64,000 nucleotides of DNA, from contig JBOZIK010000001.1 of the NCBI GenBank assembly GCA_051453625.1, positions 202,850,697 through 202,914,696 of the forward strand, written 5' to 3'. The DNA comes from Welwitschia mirabilis (lineage: Eukaryota > Gnetophyta > Gnetopsida > Welwitschiales). The notes below the pieces were generated by a model. That model did not search any database, was not told the origin of the DNA, and saw only the letters and a list, made by a program, of their open reading frames with translations. Positions 59,408 through 64,000 of the stretch are shown here, piece after piece. Position 1 is the first letter of the stretch, and every line of letters starts with the position of its first letter. The translations under genes were made by a program, and so were the position numbers.

Positions 59408-60750
59408 TGTTGTTAACATGTAAAAATTGACATTTATATTAAGTGTTTTAAGCCATTAATCATAAAATATGTCTTTTACTATTTTTAAAATAAAATTTAA
59501 TATTATTTTTTTTCCATGATAATTGCAGATCTTTAGCCATTAAAGATAGACACAATTCTACATAATGGTGGCAATCGAGACATGAGGTGGTAACACATAG
59601 CAGTAGCATTGGAAGACATATGGCAGAGGTATATGAAGGTGGTACTAGAGACATGTGGCAATAGCACTAATTGGTAGAGGAATCTAAATCTAAAGGACAT
59701 GTGTTGAATTAATCATAACAAAGATTCCACCTAATACTATATGACGGTATTCATAAAATGCTATAAGACAACCTACACCAAGTGCTAAATGATGAAGACT
59801 CTACCTAATTCCAAAGGATAAAATCTTATTTACCTAATGCTAAAAGATAACCTATACCAAATTCTACAAGATAGAATCTTATCTACCTAACATTAAATGA
59901 CAAAGATTCTATATAACGCTCTAAGCCAAAAGTTTTTAACCATCCCTCATCCTCATCTCTTTCTATAAAAGGGTCTTAAACCCTTTATCCATTTTTGATT
60001 GACCTATTGTGGAGAATACTTTGAGGCTTGAATGTCATGGTGCTCTGACATCTTTCCTGGGGGTGGAATGCTCAAGGCTAGTTAAGGAGTTCTTCTTTTT
60101 CTCCTCTTTGATTGATGTAATGTATTTTTTAAATTCTAATGAAAAATTGATCTAAATCCTTTAATTGTTAATGCACTACAATATTTAGGTAGGACTAATC
60201 CTTAGAGTAGGTTTTATTCTTTCATTATTAATTCACAGTAAAATGGCATTAGCAATCTTTAGGTAAAGCTTATTTAATTATCAAGTTCCTTCAAACTGTG
60301 TGAGTTATTTGAAGTTACTTTTGTAATTTATAGTTCCTATTATTTAATGGATCTTATGCAGTTAGGTTCATATTCTCCATGCCTATAAAGGATTGTGAAG
60401 TATCAAAGGACTTGAAAACTCACCAAAACTCATGTGGTGGATGAGATTATGCCTCCATGCTTAGCCTTAATGACTTGACAATTTAGTGCATGTTTTAGAT
60501 ACAGGAATCATCGGAGTGAAGGAGGAGAGTTAGACGAATTACTAGATCCTTGGAGCATTTTTTATTCCTTGTGTTACTAATTAAAGATCACTTCTTTTTT
60601 CTCAACTTTTTAAATTTTAGTTTGTTTGAATTTCATTACAAGTTAAAATAATTATGTTTCTTTTGATTAATTTACCTCTTACATCCCTATGAATGAATGA
60701 GACTAAATGTTTCACTTAGTTTAAATGTAGACATTGTACTATAATTAACA
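59408..60750 (+). mobile_element. Athila-like copy B: 5' LTR
   Basis: The LTR end (ATTAACA, 60750) is followed by a PBS. The start near TGTTGTTAACA (59408) is a guess. TATAAAA at 59964-59970 is followed by AAGGGT-CTTAA-ACCCTT (59970-59986). The part from 59950 aligns with element A's 3' LTR (31600-32000) and the end with A's 5' LTR (21956-22436). A stretch at 59715-59920 holds two to three diverged ~65-bp repeats built on CTACCTAAT...AAAGATA. Confidence 0.65.
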
Positions 60751-60755
60751 GATTT

Positions 60756-61600
60756 TGGTACTGTTACTGAGGATGTATTCACATGGTAATTTTTCAAGAG
60801 TATATGATTGTTTTTCTTGTAAACTTTTTAAGTTAGATTTCATTTTTTCATTGGTGGGAATTAGTCCTTTTTAGTAATACCCAGACTATTTCTTTTTTTC
60901 TTTCTTTTTTGTGTTTGTTTGTTTTTCCTTCTAGTAGTTTCTAATGGTTCATTTTCTAGTGATACCTAGACTGAGTTTTTTTTGTTTTTCTTTTAAGTGT
61001 TATTTTATTTTCCTTCTAGTGGTAGGTACTAGTTATTTTCTAGTAAAACTTAAACTAATCTAGATTGTTAAGTTTCACTATCTTTCTAACATTTGAAACT
61101 TCATTTTTATATCAAATATTTTCAAGTTGCAGGTTCAATGACTTTCTTATAGGTACAAATTCATCTAAGATTGTGATTTTAAACTAAATTAAACTTTAAT
61201 GGTTTGTGTGTTTTATGTGTTTTTTGATTTCTATACACTCTCTGCACATTTTTTAATTCTATCAACTTTTCATTTTTGTTAAAAATTTTAAGAAAAATTA
61301 AAAACATTAGGTCTATTTTCATAGGTTGAAAAAATTTAAGTTTTAGACTTTTTTAGTTTTTTGTTATCTTTTTCTCAGATCTTGTAACCCAAATCATCTT
61401 GCTCTACTCTAAAACCATCCTCTATCTTTTTCTAATCGTCTTTGCTCAACCTGGTTGACACTACTAGTGTTCTTTCTTAGACCACTTTTTGCTTTTACCT
61501 GAAACCACCTGTGACCTCTCTGAATCATTTTTGATTGTAGGATTCCTTGAAAACTTTGAAAAACCCAAAAAACATGAATATTTTAACCAAAATGTTAACC
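60756..61600 (+). mobile_element. Athila-like copy B: PBS and leader
   Basis: TGGTACTGTTACTGAGGATG at 60756 is a decayed tRNA-Asp-type PBS (TGGCGCCGTTGCCGGGGAT). The following T-rich leader aligns with 22450-23200 of element A, including TTTCATTGGTGGGAATTAG-type blocks, one near 60850 and relatives near 60935 and 61015. Confidence 0.7.
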
Positions 61601-63238
61601 TATTTTCCAAAACTTAAACCATGAGTTGGGCCCTAAATCCATTTCAAATAGCTTTCAATATTCAACCTGCTTATCCCTATAGTTTTTGAAATAATAATCA
61701 ATTTAAACAAACTATAGGAGATTTTATTAGATTAAAATGAATTGTAGGGGATTACATTACATATAACTCATACTAACTGCACCTCGTAGATCCTTTTAAT
61801 AATAGACTGACCTTTGAAGTGTATCTTGAACCCTCTTCATACATAGATTAAACTCCTTACAACTTTGAATTTAAAAATCCCTATCATGCACCAAGAGAGT
61901 TTGATCCCACTTCTTCCTTCATTCCTCATGATCATTATCCTTCATATTCATCAACTTTTGATCCTTACCCTTCATCTCCTACAATTCAACAACCATCTTC
62001 AAATTTCTTGGAAGACATCTTTATGAGATCCATAGAGGTTCAAATGTAAATAAACTAAAGGATTAAGTAAACAAACTAAAGACAAATAAAAATAAACCAA
62101 AGACTTAAGCATAAAAGCTAAACATTTGAGTAAGATATCCGATAATTAACTTAAGTTAATACTTAATTCTCTAATGCTCTAGAAGAAAAAAAAACCTTCC
62201 TATATTCTGTGGACATACAAGCTTAAAAAACTTTGAAGGAATTACTGAAACTAAATCAGTAATACACAAATATTATTCCTTGGGAATGAGGAATAAAACT
62301 ATGAAGAAACCAATAATGAAATTTAAGAGGACCTTGAGTTTAGACATTACTTAGAGAATGAATGGTTACATGAATGTTAGACACTTTAGATAATACCGAT
62401 CAATTCATAGTAAGTGTGTAAACATTTGAAGGAGAAGAATTTAGGAAATGCTGGACAACAAAGGATGATTCAATGAGTGACATCGATAACAATGGAATTG
62501 AACCTATCCTTGAACCTCAACTAATGTCACCTGCACAACCTTATGAAGAAGAATCTTATAGCAACCTTAATGAGGAATCAAACCTTAACAAAGAGCCATT
62601 TCAATATCCACTCAACAACCTCTTAAACCAATAATGACATTCTTATATATACCTTCTAAGCAAGACTTAAACCTTAATGATGAAGATAAAACCACACCTT
62701 TGAAACCATCTTTTGATACCTTTTCTGATGATCATTTGCCTTTAATGATTTTTACCTCACCTTTGTTTTCACCAGAAAATAATGTCTTACATGAGTTGTT
62801 GAGTAAACAAGAACATGACAAGGGTTGAAAGATTTCTGATTTTAAATGAATTGATGTTACTACTGGTGTTAATGTCCTTCCCAACTTTATGAATTTATGT
62901 ATAGACGTTTATAGGAATTCAGTATCCTCTTTGAATGCTTTGTGTAATTTTGATTCATCATTCAAACATCACATTCATTATTTTGAACTAGCACGTTTGT
63001 AATACCTTGAGAAAAAAACTGAAAAATTTTTCATTTCATTGCATGCATTTAGATTAGATTTTTCTTTTAGTGTTAATTTTCATTTTAGAATAAATTTTGA
63101 TTTGAGAAAGTTAAAAATGCTTAAAAGTTTTGTGTTTGATGCCCTTTTATGCCTTAAACCACCCAAGCACTTCCACTTGTACAATCATAAACTTAAACAT
63201 TTTCAGGTAGGAAATACTACGTACCATCAACTCCATTG
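61601..63238 (+). pseudogene. Athila-like copy B: degenerate interior (gag-like remains)
   Basis: Protein-like but broken stretches: NPFQIAFNIQPAYPYSF near 61640, REFDPTSSFIPHDHYPSYSS and SNFLEDIFMRSIEVQ near 61895-62048, EFRKCWTTKDDSMSDIDNN near 62436, and PSKQDLNLNDEDKTTPLKPS from 62646 with VLPNFMNLCIDVYRN near 62875. The Pro/Gln/Ser-rich part before FLEDIFMRS looks like the C-terminal half of a Ty3 gag. The recognisable gag core of element A is not present, and no pol domain was found. It ends with ATTTTCAGG near 63200, also seen just before the 3' LTR of element A. Confidence 0.5.
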
Positions 63239-63239
63239 A

Positions 63240-63650
63240 ATAAAGCATCATTGCCTTAGAATTTACCTTTCATCCCTTCCATTTTCATGGCTTTACCTCC
63301 TTAACTCCATTGACCACTGTCCCTTCCCCTCTATCCATGAATTCATTAGATTAGATAATCCTGGTTGATGGCCCCTAAGTAAATAAATATTTAGAAAGTG
63401 ATCACATTATTAGTTTTAATTAGGAAGAATTTAAATTTACCTGTAGTTTTTTCAAGAAGAAATTTTGCTTATTTTTGAATTAACCTATTAAGGATTAGTT
63501 TCACTTAAGATCTTCTAATAGGAAATACAGTTGAATTAAGGTGGAATCTACTCTTACATTAAGTGAATTATTTTCAAGAATTTTTATGAGGTAAGAATTA
63601 TCTTGATTAGGATAATAAGCCAATAACCCCTTTATATGGATAAAAATGTA
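63240..63650 (+). repeat. Athila-like copy B: block shared with element A (27960-28400)
   Basis: Same landmarks in order as 27960-28400 (CTATCCATGAATTC, TACCTGTAGTTTTTTCAAGAA, GGTGGAATCTACTC, TTGATTAGGATAATAAGCCAAT). No conserved reading frame. Confidence 0.75.
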
Positions 63651-64000
63651 TTGAATATGAGAAGTATGATTAAAAACAAAATAAAAATATCTTCTTTCCT
63701 GTCATGTCCAAATTTTTCAAGTCCATGGATTTAGCTTAAAAACTAAATTAAAACAATTTTATTATTATAGAGTTTACAAGATAATTAGTTATTGCATTTA
63801 TATTCTAGAAAATATTGTGCTTAAAAGTTTCATGTTGTTCTAGATATAATATTATTTTATTATTATAGTCCTTAGTAATTATGATCTTGAATGATAAAGT
63901 TAGTGGTTTTGATAGTTGGTAAATTAATGCATTAATATTATTTATAGTTATGAAATTATTACACCATTTTTTATTTTACTTAGACAAAAACATATATTAT
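63651..64000. other. AT-rich sequence, nothing recognised
   Basis: Presumably interior of copy B continuing past the window. No open frame or repeat of note. Confidence 0.4.

Overview
This window looks like nuclear DNA of a seed plant with a large, repeat-rich genome. It is AT-rich, has sized assembly gaps, and is dominated by old, decayed LTR retrotransposons, with a few tRNA-derived SINEs and one recognisable host gene. The species cannot be read from the sequence. The 27-kb intron and worn-down elements would suit a gymnosperm or an early-diverging angiosperm (inference only).

Host gene: the minus strand carries the first two coding exons of a plant ubiquitin-specific protease of the UBP5/8/9/10/11 type. 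Exon 1 (37076-37182) and exon 2 (9870-10094) join in phase across a split arginine codon and encode the N-terminal DUSP domain. The intron between them is 26,981 bp. The catalytic exons must lie beyond position 1; I found none between 1 and 9869.

Layout. 1-3.8 kb: a minisatellite-like tract, an antisense PPR pseudogene cut by an LTR, and Copia-type LTR/PBS fragments. 3.8-9.9 kb: UBP intron 2 without recognisable genes. 10.1-37.1 kb: UBP intron 1, with a SINE, tandem and palindromic repeats at 14.9-19 kb, a minus-strand SIRE-like Copia remnant (RNase H end, envelope-like ORF, PPT, LTR start; 19.8-21.96 kb), a plus-strand Athila-like Ty3 element with gag and an envelope-like ORF but no visible pol (21.96-32.1 kb), and a TRIM-like unit nested in that element (27.16-27.72 kb). 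37.2-40 kb: sequence upstream of UBP.

39,993-56,701 is a complete minus-strand Tat-like Ty3 element bounded by the 5-bp duplication GTGCA. It has 3.5-kb LTRs, a PBS, degenerate gag and protease, a PPT, and no recognisable RT, RNase H or integrase. Its 5' LTR is interrupted by a 3,579-bp TG...CA insertion with its own 5-bp duplication ATCAC, most likely a solo LTR. 57.2-58.4 kb is a 0.6-kb tandem duplication, 58.9-59.2 kb a second SINE with two hairpins, and 59.4-64 kb a second copy related to the Athila-like element.

No complete protein-coding gene, functional tRNA or rRNA gene, or CRISPR array is present. The main observations are the DUSP domain split by a retrotransposon-filled intron, an LTR that appears to have captured an extra primer-binding site, and two hairpins kept by compensatory changes.
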